Assembly: GCF_005844085.1 (NCBI RefSeq) | Contig: NZ_VCDI01000001.1 | Span: 744,001 to 808,000 of the forward strand | Length of the DNA: 64,000 bases | Reading direction: 5' to 3' | Source: Lichenicoccus roseus | GTDB taxonomy: Bacteria; Pseudomonadota; Alphaproteobacteria; Acetobacterales; Acetobacteraceae | Position numbers and translations under genes: made by a program | Part shown: piece by piece, positions 19,202 through 29,402 of the stretch | Position numbering within the stretch: position 1 is the stretch's first letter | Layout of the letters: the number at the start of each line of letters is the position of its first letter | Notes under the pieces: model-generated | What the model was told of the DNA's origin: nothing | Seen by the model: the letters and a program-made list of their open reading frames with translations, nothing else | Databases searched by the model: none

Positions 19202-20034
19202 TAGGTCTTGATCAGCATGACCTGGGAACTCGGCAGCTCGATCACCCGCTCCGGACGGTCCGCGAGGTACTCCTGGAACGCCTCCCGCACGCCGTCGAGG
19301 TAGGAATAGTCGTGGCTGAGGATGACGCCGCCGGGCAGCATGCGGGGGTAGAAGAACTCCAGGCAGGCCCGGGTGCCCTCCTTCAGGTCGACGTCGAGAT
19401 GCACGAAGGAGAAGCGCTCACCGCTGCACGAAACGTTCGCGCCGGTGAACAACCCCTTGTGGAACACGATGTTGGGCTGGTCCGAGAGGTAGCTCCGTAC
19501 CGCCTCCAGGGAGGCCGCGTAGTGCCCCTTGCGCATTGCCCGGCGCTCGTCGCGGTCGGGTTCCGGCAGGCCCGCGAAGGTGTCGAACAGATGCAGCTGT
19601 TCCGGCCGGCCAGCGACGCTGATCAGCTTGGCCGAGCAGCCCTGGAACACGCCCACCTCGGCCATCACGCCGCCGACCGCGCGCTGGGCGGCGGCCAGCG
19701 AGGTGATCATGAAGGCCTCGTTGCCGCTGAGCAGCGACTCCCGCTCGCTGCGGACCCGCCGGATGATGTCGAGGCGGCTGCGCTGCTTGTGGCCACCCAT
19801 GATGACGAGCTCGACCCGGCTGAGCGTCCCGACGGTGACGCGCCGGAGCAGCCGGGAGCGCGCGAACAGCCGGTGCATCGTCGCCTGCGGCACCAGTCCT
19901 GCCAGCTTGCGAGGCGGCCGTGGGGCCGAGGCCTGATTGCCGTGACCGGGCTGGGTCGGGATGGCAGACGCCATGCCGTCGGGCGCGCGGGTCGCCGCGG
20001 GCCGGTTCGAGGGTTTGCGAAAGATGGGAAGCAC
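19201..20034 (-). CDS. TylF/MycF-type (macrocin) O-methyltransferase family protein
   Basis: A 277-residue protein of the TylF family of SAM- and metal-dependent sugar O-methyltransferases. Seen: EVGVFQGCSAKLI, then LHLFDTFAGLPEPD and later FVHLDVDLKEGTRACLEFFYPRM and GGVILSHDYSYLDGV, in family order. Substrates in bacteria are often surface-glycan sugars; no specific substrate can be named. The first 75 residues are basic and Pro/Ala rich and not part of the fold, so the true start may be an internal ATG (for example at residue 53 or 79). It lies upstream of gmk on the same strand. Confidence 0.85.
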   Translation of the reverse strand: MLPIFRKPSNRPAATRAPDGMASAIPTQPGHGNQASAPRPPRKLAGLVPQATMHRLFARSRLLRRVTVGTLSRVELVIMGGHKQRSRLDIIRRVRSERESLLSGNEAFMITSLAAAQRAVGGVMAEVGVFQGCSAKLISVAGRPEQLHLFDTFAGLPEPDRDERRAMRKGHYAASLEAVRSYLSDQPNIVFHKGLFTGANVSCSGERFSFVHLDVDLKEGTRACLEFFYPRMLPGGVILSHDYSYLDGVREAFQEYLADRPERVIELPSSQVMLIKT

Positions 20035-20208
20035 TCCAGGCTGCGGTGATCGGCGCGCACGCGATCCAACGCAGCGGTCCGGACCGGTTCTGCTCCTGAT
20101 CGGGTCGGAGGGCAGAGCCCGGTTTTAGAAGTCCGGCGCCCGGCGTCCAGCAAATAAGAATTCACATTCCGCGGCTGCGCGCTGCGCGGGCGGATCCTCT
20201 GCCTTGGA

Positions 20209-21492
20209 TCAGTCCAGCACCTTCAGCGCCTGGGCCAGGTCGGCCACCAGATCCTCGGCATTCTCGATCCCGACGCTGAGCCGGATCAGCCCGTCCACCA
20301 CACCGGCGCGGGCGCGCAATTCCGCCGGGACGCCCGAATGGGTGGTCGAAGCCGGGTGGCAGACCAGAGATTCGGTGCCGCCGAGGCTGACCGCCAGCTT
20401 GAAGATGCGGAGCGCGTTCAGCACCGCGAACGCCTCTGCCTGGCCACCCTTGATCACGATGCTGAAGGTCGAGCCGGCGCCGGTCGCCTGCCGGGCGTGC
20501 ACCGCAGCGGCAGGATCGTCGTCCTTCAGCCGGTTCAGGGCGTGCAGCCGCTCCACATGCGGGTGCGCGCCGAGGAACCCGAGCACGATCTCGGCATTTC
20601 GGGCTGCCTCGCGCATGCGCAGGCCAAGCGTCTCCAGGGAACGGCCGATCAGCCAGCAGGTGTTGGGGTCGAGCTGGGTGCCGATGGCGCCGCGCAGCAG
20701 CCGGATCGGCCGCAGCAGCGCCGCCGCGCCGAGCGCCGCGCCGCCGATCAGGTCGCTATGGCCGCCGATATACTTGGTGAGCGAGTACAGCACGATGTCG
20801 ACGCCGTGCAGCAGCGGCGCCTGGAACACCGGCCCGAGCAGGGTGTTGTCGCAGACGATCAGCGGGGCGTGGTCCTGGCGCGCGGCGATGAGGTCCCGCA
20901 CCTTCGCCACCAGGGTGAAATCGACCAGCGTGTTCAGCGGGTTGGACGGCGTCTCCAGCATGATGATGGACACCCGCCCACGGGCGCAGGCGCGCTCCGC
21001 GGCGGCCTCGATGGTGTCCTCGTGCAGCCCGTCGGTGAAGCCCTCGGCGCCGATGCCCCAGCCAGCGAAGGTGCGCATCAGCAGCGTCTCGGTGCCGCCG
21101 TAGAGCGGCTGGCTGTGCAGGATGACGTCGCCGGGCTTGACGTAGGCGAGCAGGGTGGTGGCGATCGCCGACATGCCGGCGCTGAACAGCAGCGCCTGCT
21201 CGGCGCCCTCGAACACCGCGAGGCGTTCCTCGACGATCTCGGTGTTGGGATGGTTGAAGCGCGAATAGACCAGTCCGGCGCCCCCCTGCGGCACCGGCTT
21301 GCGGCCGGCCACCACGTCGAAGAAGTCGCGGCCCTCCTCGGCGGAGCGGAACACGAAGGTCGAGGTCATGAAGATCGGCGGCTTCACCGAGCCCTCGGAC
21401 AGCGCCGGATCGTAGGCGTAGCCGAGCATCAGGGTCTCGGGATGCAGCACGTGGTCGCCCAGGGTGCGGTGGCGGCTGCGGTCTTCGGCCAT
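20209..21492 (-). CDS. Cys/Met-metabolism PLP-dependent enzyme (cystathionine gamma-synthase / methionine gamma-lyase-like)
   Basis: A 427-residue fold-type I PLP enzyme of the cystathionine synthase/lyase family. Seen: [23 protein letters not shown], the cofactor-phosphate region [22 protein letters not shown] and the PLP lysine Lys240 in [11 protein letters not shown]. The [20 protein letters not shown] segment is family-typical. Which reaction (gamma-lyase, gamma-synthase or sulfhydrylase) cannot be told from motifs alone. The ATG chosen is preceded by GGGGATCC and is 17 codons inside the longest frame. It is divergent from an aldo-keto reductase gene with a 92-bp gap. Confidence 0.85.
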   Translation of the reverse strand: MAEDRSRHRTLGDHVLHPETLMLGYAYDPALSEGSVKPPIFMTSTFVFRSAEEGRDFFDVVAGRKPVPQGGAGLVYSRFNHPNTEIVEERLAVFEGAEQALLFSAGMSAIATTLLAYVKPGDVILHSQPLYGGTETLLMRTFAGWGIGAEGFTDGLHEDTIEAAAERACARGRVSIIMLETPSNPLNTLVDFTLVAKVRDLIAARQDHAPLIVCDNTLLGPVFQAPLLHGVDIVLYSLTKYIGGHSDLIGGAALGAAALLRPIRLLRGAIGTQLDPNTCWLIGRSLETLGLRMREAARNAEIVLGFLGAHPHVERLHALNRLKDDDPAAAVHARQATGAGSTFSIVIKGGQAEAFAVLNALRIFKLAVSLGGTESLVCHPASTTHSGVPAELRARAGVVDGLIRLSVGIENAEDLVADLAQALKVLD

Positions 21493-21584
21493 GAGGATCC
21501 CCTGATTGTTATGGCACGGTACTCTAGCGTGAACCGCCCGCATCCCGCAGCGTCAAACAGGCGAACCAGAAAGAGACCCTGACG

Positions 21585-22610
<1,026 letters not shown>

Positions 22611-22617
22611 GACGACG

Positions 22618-23451
22618 TCAGGCGGCGGTCTTGCCTTGTGCAAAGGCCGCCGCCGCAGCGATCTGCTCCTCGGTCGGCGTCTGCCCGGTGTAGAGGATGA
22701 ACTGCTCGACCGCCTGCACGGTCTGGATCTCGGCACCGGTCACGACCCGCTTGCCGAGCACCCGCGCTGCCTTGATGGTCGGGGTCTCCGACGGCAGCGC
22801 CACCGCATCGACCACCACGCGCGCCGCCTCGATCATCGCCTGCGGGAAAGCGAGATCATCAACCTCCGGCCCGCCCTCCATTCCGACCGGAGTGACATTG
22901 ATCAACATGCCCGCTTCCGCATCGGCAAGCCCGGACGCCCAGCGATAGCCGCACGCCTCCGCAAGCGCAGGGCCGGTCGTCTTGTTGCGGGCGACGATGG
23001 TGCCGTTCCGGAAGCCGTTGTCGCGCAAGGCCGAGGCCACCGCCTTCGCCATGCCACCGCTGCCGGTCAGCAGGAACGGGATGTCGCGGTCGATCGGTGT
23101 CTCTGCGACGAGCCGCACGATGGCGATGTAGTCGGTGTTGTAGGCGTGCAGGTGGCCAACCGTATTGACGATGGTGTTGACCGAGCCGATCGCCTCCGCA
23201 GACGGATCGAGGCTGTCCAGCATCGGGATGCAGGCTTCCTTGAACGGCATCGATACAGCGCAGCCGCGAATGCCGAGCGCACGTATGCCGTGGATCGCGC
23301 CCTCGAGATCGCGCGTGCTGAACGCCTTGTAGACGTAGTCCAGCCCCAGCGCCTCGTAGAGATGGTTGTGGAAGCGGGTGCCGAAATTGCCCGGCCGCGC
23401 CGACAGCGACATGCACAGCTTCGTCGTGCGGTTGATCGACAGCTTGCTCAT
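22618..23451 (-). CDS. Shikimate dehydrogenase-like protein (SDH-L, HI0607 type)
   Basis: A 277-residue Rossmann-fold protein of the shikimate dehydrogenase superfamily. It lacks the classic SxS shikimate-binding start; instead it has CMSLSARPGNFGTRFHN at about 13-29, IRGCAVSMPFKEAC, ESVNT-like GSVNTIVN, AYNTDYI and the NADP-binding GSGGMAKAVASAL. From memory this matches the SDH-L subgroup typified by H. influenzae HI0607, which binds shikimate poorly. It is therefore unlikely to be AroE. The ATG lies 7 bp after hemA's stop, so the two form an operon, although no pathway link is known. Confidence 0.85.
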   Translation of the reverse strand: MSKLSINRTTKLCMSLSARPGNFGTRFHNHLYEALGLDYVYKAFSTRDLEGAIHGIRALGIRGCAVSMPFKEACIPMLDSLDPSAEAIGSVNTIVNTVGHLHAYNTDYIAIVRLVAETPIDRDIPFLLTGSGGMAKAVASALRDNGFRNGTIVARNKTTGPALAEACGYRWASGLADAEAGMLINVTPVGMEGGPEVDDLAFPQAMIEAARVVVDAVALPSETPTIKAARVLGKRVVTGAEIQTVQAVEQFILYTGQTPTEEQIAAAAAFAQGKTAA

Positions 23452-23458
23452 GACGCGC

Positions 23459-24688
23459 TCAGGCGCTCCGCTGCAGCTTGAAGGACGCCCATTCCTCGCC
23501 GACCGCGCTCGCCAGGTGCGCGACATCGGCCTCGCTGTGCAGCGGCGTCGGCGTCAGGCGCAGGCGCTCGCTGCCGCGCGGAACGGTCGGATAGTTGATC
23601 GGCTGCACGTAGATGCCGTGCCGCGACAGCAGCCGCTCCGACATCATGCGCGTCGCCACCGGGTCGCCCACGATCACCGGCACGATATGCGACGGATTGT
23701 CGAGGTGCGGCACCCCCTCGCGCTCCAGCGCCCGGCGCACCTGCGACACCCGCAGCTGGTGCAGCGCACGCAGGTCGTCGGCATCGCGCAGCGCACGGAT
23801 GCTTGCGATGGCGCCTGCCGTCAGAGCGGGCGGCGGCGCGGTGGTGAAGATGTAGCCGGACGCGAACGAGCGCACGTAGTCGCACATGGCCGCCGAGCCC
23901 GCGATGTAGCCGCCGACGATGCCGAAACCCTTGGCCAGCGTACCCTCGATGATGGTGATGCGGTCGGCAACGCCGTCTCGTGCGGCAATGCCCGCACCAT
24001 GTGGGCCATACAGCCCGACCGCGTGCACCTCGTCCAGGTAGGTCATCGCGTCATGCCGCTCGGCGACGTCGCACAGTTCGGCGATCGGTGCGATGTCGCC
24101 ATCCATCGAGTACACGCTCTCGAACACCACGAATTTCGGCGCATCCGGCGGCAGGTCGTCCAGCCGGCGCTCCAGGTCGCGCGGATCGTTGTGGGCAAAG
24201 ATCTGCCGCTCGGCGCGGCTGTGCCGGATGCCCTCGATCATCGAGGCATGATTGCCGGCATCCGACAGCACGATGCAGCCCGGCACCCTTGCCGCGATGG
24301 TGCCCAGCGTCGCCCAGTTCGACATGTAGCCGGAGCCGAACAGCAGCCCGGCCTCCTTGCCATGCAGCCGGGCCAGCTCCTGCTCCAGCAGCACGTGCTG
24401 GCTCGAGGTGCCGGAGATGTTGCGGGTGCCACCGGCGCCGGCGCCGAGCCGGTCGATCGCCTCGTGCATGGCGGCCAGCACGGACGGGTTCTGGCCCATG
24501 CCGAGATAGTCGTTGGAGCACCAGATCGTCACCTCGCGGGTGTCGGACTGCGCCCCGTGGTCGCGGGCGTTCAGCAAGGTGGCGCGCGGGAAGTCGCCGG
24601 CATGGCGCTCGAGCTCCGCGAATACCCGGTAGTTGCCTTCGGCGCGCAGCCGGTCGAGTTGCCGGCGGAAGAAGGCTTCATGGTCCAT
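23459..24688 (-). CDS. hemA: 5-aminolevulinate synthase
   Basis: A 409-residue PLP enzyme condensing glycine with succinyl-CoA to 5-aminolevulinate, the first step of haem and chlorophyll synthesis in alphaproteobacteria. Seen: [59 protein letters not shown] and PLP lysine Lys253 in EGTLAKGFG. The Arg-Asn-Ile-Ser-Gly-Thr block and the missing biotin/KBL-specific features separate it from KBL and AONS relatives. Its presence supports an alphaproteobacterial host. First gene of a two-gene unit with the SDH-L homologue. Confidence 0.96.
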   Translation of the reverse strand: MDHEAFFRRQLDRLRAEGNYRVFAELERHAGDFPRATLLNARDHGAQSDTREVTIWCSNDYLGMGQNPSVLAAMHEAIDRLGAGAGGTRNISGTSSQHVLLEQELARLHGKEAGLLFGSGYMSNWATLGTIAARVPGCIVLSDAGNHASMIEGIRHSRAERQIFAHNDPRDLERRLDDLPPDAPKFVVFESVYSMDGDIAPIAELCDVAERHDAMTYLDEVHAVGLYGPHGAGIAARDGVADRITIIEGTLAKGFGIVGGYIAGSAAMCDYVRSFASGYIFTTAPPPALTAGAIASIRALRDADDLRALHQLRVSQVRRALEREGVPHLDNPSHIVPVIVGDPVATRMMSERLLSRHGIYVQPINYPTVPRGSERLRLTPTPLHSEADVAHLASAVGEEWASFKLQRSA

Positions 24689-24745
24689 GGCGGGCGAACT
24701 CCCTGTCCCGGCCCCGGACGGTCCTGGGCAAGGCGCCAGATCTGA

Positions 24746-25363
24746 TCATCGACCGGCGGCTGTGCAAGCCGGCTGCATGCTGCCCGCGACATAGCAGGCG
24801 ATCATGCGCCGCGCCTCCGCCACCACCGCCTCGGGATCCAGGCCCTCGCGCAGCAGCACCGGCGCCGCCTTCATCGCCTGCAGCACCATCGGCGCCATCC
24901 GCGCCGCCTGCGTCGCCGGCAGGCCGGTCGCGGCCGCCAGGATCAGGCCGACCTTGTCGCGGATCGAGGCCCGCAACGCCTTGCGCAGCAGCGGGCCCTC
25001 GTTGCGTTCGTCGGCCAGCGCCACCGCCGCGTCGCGATAGGGGCGCTGTTGCAGTCCGCTGGCGACCAGCGCCTCGGCCAGCGCCTCCGGACCGAGCAGC
25101 GGCGCCTGCAGCACCAGGACATCGAGGGTGTCGAGCATGCTGTCGGCGTAGCGACTGAACACCGCGTCGGCCAGCAGGTCCTTGTTCGGAAAGAAACGAT
25201 ACAGCGACCCGATCGCGGTGCATGCCGCCGAGGCGATCTCGGTCATCGTCGCCGCGTCGAAGCCTCTCTCGGCGAACACGGCGGCGGCGGCGTCAAGGAT
25301 CGCGGCGACGCGATCGCGGCCACGCCGCCGTGTCGGCAGCACACCGGTCCTGGCGGTTGACAT
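24746..25363 (-). CDS. TetR-family transcriptional regulator
   Basis: A 205-residue TetR repressor. Seen: N-terminal helix-turn-helix RVAAILDAAAAVFAERGFDAATMTEIASAACTAIGSLYRFFPNKDLLADAVF, and a helical C-terminal ligand domain; the recognition helix and YRFFPNK are canonical. The ATG was chosen because it just precedes the HTH; the frame is open much further upstream over the divergent gene. It is divergent from the isochorismatase-fold/AbrB pair across 68 bp that contain a 9-bp inverted repeat, so it probably represses them and itself. Confidence 0.9.
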   Translation of the reverse strand: MSTARTGVLPTRRRGRDRVAAILDAAAAVFAERGFDAATMTEIASAACTAIGSLYRFFPNKDLLADAVFSRYADSMLDTLDVLVLQAPLLGPEALAEALVASGLQQRPYRDAAVALADERNEGPLLRKALRASIRDKVGLILAAATGLPATQAARMAPMVLQAMKAAPVLLREGLDPEAVVAEARRMIACYVAGSMQPACTAAGR

Positions 25364-25364
25364 T

Positions 25365-25407
25365 TGCGAGGATACCCTCAAGTAGAAAAGGCGAGACGAT
25401 CCTCGCA
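25365..25407. promoter_or_regulatory. Candidate TetR operator: inverted 9-mers TGCGAGGAT / ATCCTCGCA
   Basis: TGCGAGGAT at 25365-25373 and its exact complement-reverse ATCCTCGCA at 25399-25407 frame the short gap between the TetR gene and the isochorismatase-fold gene. The first arm abuts the tetR start; the second is 24 bp before the other start. This is where a TetR protein would block both promoters. Repeat is seen; binding is inferred. Confidence 0.5.
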
Positions 25408-25431
25408 TAACATGAAAACCAGGAGCCGCCG

Positions 25432-25998
25432 ATGCCCGAACTCGACCCGGCCAGCACCGCCCTCGTGCTGATCGACCTGCAGTGCGGCATCGTCGGCATG
25501 GACTGCGCGCCGCGCACCGGTGCGGCGACCGTTGCCGCCGGCAAGGCGCTGGCCGACCGCTTCCGTGCCGCCGGTGCGCCGGTGGTGCTGGTGCGCGTCG
25601 CCTTCGCGCCGGACTTTTCCGATGCCCCTCCGGGCAAGGTCGATCGGGCGCTCCCGGCACCTCCCGGCGGCCTGCCCGCGACTTGGTCCGATCTCGTCGC
25701 CGGCCTGGCGCAGCCGGGCGACCTGCTGATCACCAAGCGGCAATGGGGCGCCTTCACCGGCACCGAGCTCGACATCGTGCTGCGTCGCCGCGGCGTGCAG
25801 ACCATCGTGCTCGGCGGCATCGCGACCAATTTCGGGGTGGAATCGACCGCCCGGCATGCGTGGGAACTCGGCTACGACGTAGTCATCGCGGAGGATGCCT
25901 GCACCACCATTGCCTCTGACCTGCATGACTTCGCCATCGCCCACGTGCTGCCGCGCGTGTCCCGCATCGTCCAGGCATCGGAGATCGAGCTGGCATGA
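25432..25998 (+). CDS. Isochorismatase-fold protein lacking the catalytic cysteine (YecD-like)
   Basis: A 188-residue cysteine-hydrolase-fold protein. Seen: Asp15 in LVLIDLQ and Lys102 in TKRQWGAFTGTELD, two of the usual Asp-Lys-Cys triad. The third position, where relatives have Cys, is Gly135 in GGIATNFGVESTARHAWELGY. From memory E. coli YecD has the same TN-x-GVESTAR sequence, so this is a natural subgroup, not decay. It probably does not work by the cysteine mechanism; activity unknown. It overlaps the AbrB-family gene by 4 bp (ATGA) and faces a TetR regulator. Confidence 0.85.
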   Translation: MPELDPASTALVLIDLQCGIVGMDCAPRTGAATVAAGKALADRFRAAGAPVVLVRVAFAPDFSDAPPGKVDRALPAPPGGLPATWSDLVAGLAQPGDLLITKRQWGAFTGTELDIVLRRRGVQTIVLGGIATNFGVESTARHAWELGYDVVIAEDACTTIASDLHDFAIAHVLPRVSRIVQASEIELA

Positions 25999-27131
25999 TG
26001 CATCCGGCCGCGATCCGCGACTGGCCGCTTCCGGGACAGGTGGCGCTGCTGGTCGCGCTGTCGGTCCTGCTGGTGCTGCCGCTGGCGGCGGCGCGGCTGC
26101 CTGCGGCGCTGCTGCTGGGCCCGATGTTCGCCGCTGCCGTATTGGCCGGCGCCGGCGCGACCTTCCGGGTACCGCAGACCCTGTTCGTGGCGGCGCAGGC
26201 CACGGTCGGCTGCATGATCGCCCGCACCCTGCCGCTCTCGCTCGGCGGGGAGATCCTGCGCCACTGGCCGGTGTTCGCCGGCGGCGTTGTCTCGGTGGTG
26301 CTGGCCGCAGCCCTGCTCGGATATTTGCTGATGCGCTGGCGCGTGCTGCCCGGCACCACTGCGGTGTGGGGCTCGATGCCCGGCGCGGCCATGGTGATGG
26401 TGCTGATGGCGGAGGCGTATGGAGCGGACATGCGCATGGTCGCCGTCATGCAGTATCTGCGCGTGGTCGCGGTGGCGCTGGTCGCGACGCTGGTCGCACG
26501 CCTCTGGGTGCCGGCCGGTGCGGCGGCGCATGTGGATGGACCGCACTGGCTGGCCGCGGTGCCCCCGATCGGCCTCGCGGAGACAGTCCTGCTCGCCGCC
26601 GCCGGCATCGGGCTCGGCCGGCTGCTGCGCATCCCGGCCGGCGCCCTGCTGGTACCGATGTTCGCCGGCATGGTGCTCAAGGGTTGCGGACTGATCGCCA
26701 TAACGCTGCCGCTGCCATGGCTGGCGGCCGCCTACGGGCTGCTCGGCTGGACCATCGGGCTGCGCTTCAGCGCCGACATGCTGCGCGGCGTCGCGACGGC
26801 GCTGCCGCGCATCCTTGGCTCGATCCTGGCGCTGATCGCCGTCTGCGGCGGCTTCGCGGTACTGTTGCACCGCGTGGCCGGGATCGCACCGCTGACCGCC
26901 TACCTCGCCACCAGCCCGGGCGGCGCGGACTCGGTCGCCATCATCGCCGCCGGCGCGCATGTCGACATGCCGTTCGTGATGGCAATGCAGATGCTGCGCT
27001 TCCTGCTGGTCCTGCTGGTCGGCCCGACGCTGGCGCGATTGCTAGCGGGGCTGCACAGGCCGGCCCCAGAGGCCGAGGCAACGCCGTCTTCCAAGATCTT
27101 CGATGAAACGATTCAAGAGTATACAAGGTAG
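25995..27131 (+). CDS. AbrB-family membrane protein (AbrB duplication, putative transporter)
   Basis: A 378-residue inner-membrane protein with about ten hydrophobic helices. The family (Pfam AbrB membrane family, sometimes mis-named ammonia monooxygenase) shows an internal duplication: GTTAVWGSMPGAAMVMVLMAEAYGADMRMVAVMQYLR in the first half recurs as ATSPGGADSVAIIAAGAHVDMPFVMAMQMLRF in the second. Function is not established; a transport role is usually assumed. Start ATG ATG overlaps the upstream stop, so it is co-translated with the YecD-like protein under the TetR regulator. Confidence 0.85.
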   Translation: MMHPAAIRDWPLPGQVALLVALSVLLVLPLAAARLPAALLLGPMFAAAVLAGAGATFRVPQTLFVAAQATVGCMIARTLPLSLGGEILRHWPVFAGGVVSVVLAAALLGYLLMRWRVLPGTTAVWGSMPGAAMVMVLMAEAYGADMRMVAVMQYLRVVAVALVATLVARLWVPAGAAAHVDGPHWLAAVPPIGLAETVLLAAAGIGLGRLLRIPAGALLVPMFAGMVLKGCGLIAITLPLPWLAAAYGLLGWTIGLRFSADMLRGVATALPRILGSILALIAVCGGFAVLLHRVAGIAPLTAYLATSPGGADSVAIIAAGAHVDMPFVMAMQMLRFLLVLLVGPTLARLLAGLHRPAPEAEATPSSKIFDETIQEYTR

Positions 27132-27372
27132 AGCTTGAAGCTGCGGATCCGCTTCCGGTGGTGAGCAGACCTTCGTCCAGGGACTACGAAGTTCGTCCTC
27201 GACCGATGCCGGTCGCTCAGGAAGCTGGGCACTGAACCTGGAAGCAGACACTCGTTACCCGGACGAGGAACCCACCGCCGCAAGAGGGACATCGAAATTA
27301 GCGGCCATCCTGAAAGGCAGACGCAGTCCCAGGCAGGGCAGGAAGCCCGCCTGCCCTGACGCCCGCATCGAG
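27132..27372. other. Intergenic region between convergent AbrB-family and epoxide-hydrolase-like genes
   Basis: A 241-bp stretch without a recognisable gene. It has one strong hairpin at its right end (listed separately). I looked for transposon remnants and tRNA and saw none. Confidence 0.4.
27334..27358. terminator. 9-bp hairpin CAGGGCAGG/CCTGCCCTG
   Basis: A perfect 9-bp inverted repeat with a 7-nt loop, 15 bp beyond the stop codon of the minus-strand epoxide-hydrolase-like gene and about 200 bp beyond the plus-strand AbrB gene. It is probably a transcription end signal; it lacks a T run on either side. Confidence 0.5.
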
Positions 27373-28287
27373 TCAACGCGCCCGAGCGGCGCCCAAGTTC
27401 AGGTGCGAAATGATTGGACCTGCGACCGCGTGTGGATTCTCCCGCGCCGGGAAGTGGCCCACCCCGTGCAGCACCAGACGATGGTAGCCGTTCGTGAAAA
27501 AGCGCTGCTGGCCTTCAGACTCCCCGGGCGGGTCGCAGAAATCCTCCGCCCCCTGGATCATCAGCGCGGGAACGGCCAGCAGTTCGCAGCCGTCGACCTT
27601 CTCCCGTAGTCGGGCATGGCGTGGATCAAACGCCTCCGTCTTCCAGCGGCTCCGATACCCATGAAGCGTGATTGCCGCCCAGTCCGGGTTCTGGAAGCTA
27701 CCCGAGACGGCAGCGAAGATGCTGTCGTCGAACCAGTCCGTCGGACCCCACGTATCCCACTGCATGCGGGCGAAGCCCACAGGATCGGCGCGGACGGCCT
27801 GGGCTCCTCCGTCCGTAGCCATGAACCACTGGTACCACCAGCGCCGGCTTTGCTCGAACGTCGGTACGGCGAAGCGCCCCCGGGGTGCGTAGCCGATGGC
27901 GAGCGACGAGATCGACGCCACTCGCTCTGGAGCGACCGCTGCCAGGATGTACGCGGCACGACCGCCCCAGTCGTGTCCCACGACGGCGAACCGCCCCCAG
28001 CCCAAAGCGTCCGCCAGATCGAGCACGTCGTGCGCGATCGCGACGCCGCTCCCGTCGCGCAGGGTGTCGCTGGACAGAAAACGAGTCGCGCCAGAACCGC
28101 GAAGCCAGGGCGCTACCCATCTGTAGCCCTCGGCCTCAAGGGCTGGGGCAATGGCGCGCCAGGCCGTCGCATCGTCGGGCCACCCATGCAGGAGGAACAC
28201 AGGTCGTCCATCCTCCGGACCGCCGGTTTCGAACGCGATTTCGAGAACAGGAGTCCGGATGGTCTTCACTACGGTCGCCTTCCGCAC
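27373..28287 (-). CDS. Alpha/beta hydrolase (epoxide hydrolase / haloalkane dehalogenase-like)
   Basis: A 304-residue alpha/beta hydrolase. Seen: oxyanion motif FLLHGWPD at 31-38, nucleophile elbow GHDWGG with Asp106 (an aspartate, as in epoxide hydrolases and dehalogenases rather than serine esterases), and a C-terminal GVGHFPARENP holding the catalytic His. The cap is helical. Substrate cannot be told. Start is GTG at 28287; another GTG six codons later is possible. It is monocistronic, convergent with the AbrB gene, and close to the bicupin gene on the same strand. Confidence 0.88.
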   Translation of the reverse strand: MRKATVVKTIRTPVLEIAFETGGPEDGRPVFLLHGWPDDATAWRAIAPALEAEGYRWVAPWLRGSGATRFLSSDTLRDGSGVAIAHDVLDLADALGWGRFAVVGHDWGGRAAYILAAVAPERVASISSLAIGYAPRGRFAVPTFEQSRRWWYQWFMATDGGAQAVRADPVGFARMQWDTWGPTDWFDDSIFAAVSGSFQNPDWAAITLHGYRSRWKTEAFDPRHARLREKVDGCELLAVPALMIQGAEDFCDPPGESEGQQRFFTNGYHRLVLHGVGHFPARENPHAVAGPIISHLNLGAARAR

Positions 28288-28352
28288 GCTGATGCCAGAG
28301 CATGGCGGTTTCCGGCGGACGTGGACATGGGTCAGGCGTCCTCGACGCCCGG

Positions 28353-29312
28353 CTACAGGCCGATCGCGGCGTTCTCCGCCTCACCGGCGAGCCAGTAGCC
28401 GCGGGCGTACGAGGCAGCCGCGAGCGCCTGTATCCGGTCCGGGGAAGGTGGCCCGTGCGGGGCATCTCCTACCGGGCAGCCGACCTCGCGGAACAGCCCG
28501 GCGATGCGCCGCGTCGCAATCAGCAGCACGTCTGCCGGCACATCGCCCTGATTGCGCAAGGCGTGCGGGACGCCGGCTGGAATGTCCGCGACCTGCCCGG
28601 CGCCGACCGCCTGCCAGGCCGCCTTGCCCACCGGCCCGATCCACGCTTCCAGCACGCCGCCCAAGCCGTAGATCACCTCGCGGTCGGCGTGGCAGTGCAT
28701 CGGCACCATGCCACCCGGCGGCACTTGCACGCGCATCAGGCAGGGATCGTCGTCGCCGGGCCCGCACTCGGCGAGGACCTGGATGCGGATGCCGAGCACG
28801 TCGACCTCGTCGGCCGCGGCTGCCGCTTCCCGGGCCGGGACGGGACGCGGCGCTGCGGGCGCCAGCAACTCGATGCCGTGGCGCGGCGCGGCCTGCACGA
28901 GCCGGGCAATGTCGGCCTCGTCCATCGTCGGGCCGCCTTTCGGCATCGGGCGGCCGGCAGCCCGGACGAAGTCGTCGAAGCCGCCGGGCGTGCACAGCAC
29001 CAGGAAACGCGTCTCCTGCGCACCCGTATTGCCCAGGCGGTGCGGACGACCCCGCGGCAGCACGACCGCCTGCCCGGGCCCGACGTTCATGGCCCGCTCC
29101 TCCGTCTCGACCCGCAGCGTGCCGGCGAGCACGAGCACCGTCTCGTCCTCGTTCCGGTGCACGTGCGGTGGCGTCCAGCAGCCCGGCGGATTGGCGACGA
29201 GCAGCATCGAAAATGCGCCTGCCATCGCCTCCGCGGAGACGAGGACGTTCACCGCTGTGCCGGCAAACAGGATCGCGCCATCGCGCCGGGTCTGCTCCGT
29301 CATGCTGTCCAT
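28353..29312 (-). CDS. Two-cupin-domain protein
   Basis: A 319-residue bicupin. Seen: first cupin with metal ligands PHVHRNEDETVLVLAG then GPGQAVVLPRGRPHRLGNTG; second with PMHCHADREVIYGLGG then GQVADIPAGVPHALRN. Both have the His-x-His..Glu metal pattern, so a metal-dependent enzyme (dioxygenase, isomerase) or a ligand sensor is possible. The ATG chosen gives sensible homology; the frame extends over the LysR gene region. It is divergent from the LysR regulator (90 bp), which probably controls it. Exact activity unknown. Confidence 0.82.
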   Translation of the reverse strand: MDSMTEQTRRDGAILFAGTAVNVLVSAEAMAGAFSMLLVANPPGCWTPPHVHRNEDETVLVLAGTLRVETEERAMNVGPGQAVVLPRGRPHRLGNTGAQETRFLVLCTPGGFDDFVRAAGRPMPKGGPTMDEADIARLVQAAPRHGIELLAPAAPRPVPAREAAAAADEVDVLGIRIQVLAECGPGDDDPCLMRVQVPPGGMVPMHCHADREVIYGLGGVLEAWIGPVGKAAWQAVGAGQVADIPAGVPHALRNQGDVPADVLLIATRRIAGLFREVGCPVGDAPHGPPSPDRIQALAAASYARGYWLAGEAENAAIGL

Positions 29313-29402
29313 CTCATGCTTCCTAATTCCGTTGTGGCGACCGACGGTGCGGAGATCGCGCTTCGGCTGGCGCGTGGCGAGCCCTTGTGGTCTCATCCGC
29401 CC

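Noticed and set aside
22618-23451. Calling this gene aroE
   Set aside because: The shikimate-binding SxS motif is missing and the sequence fits the SDH-L branch, so the name would be misleading.
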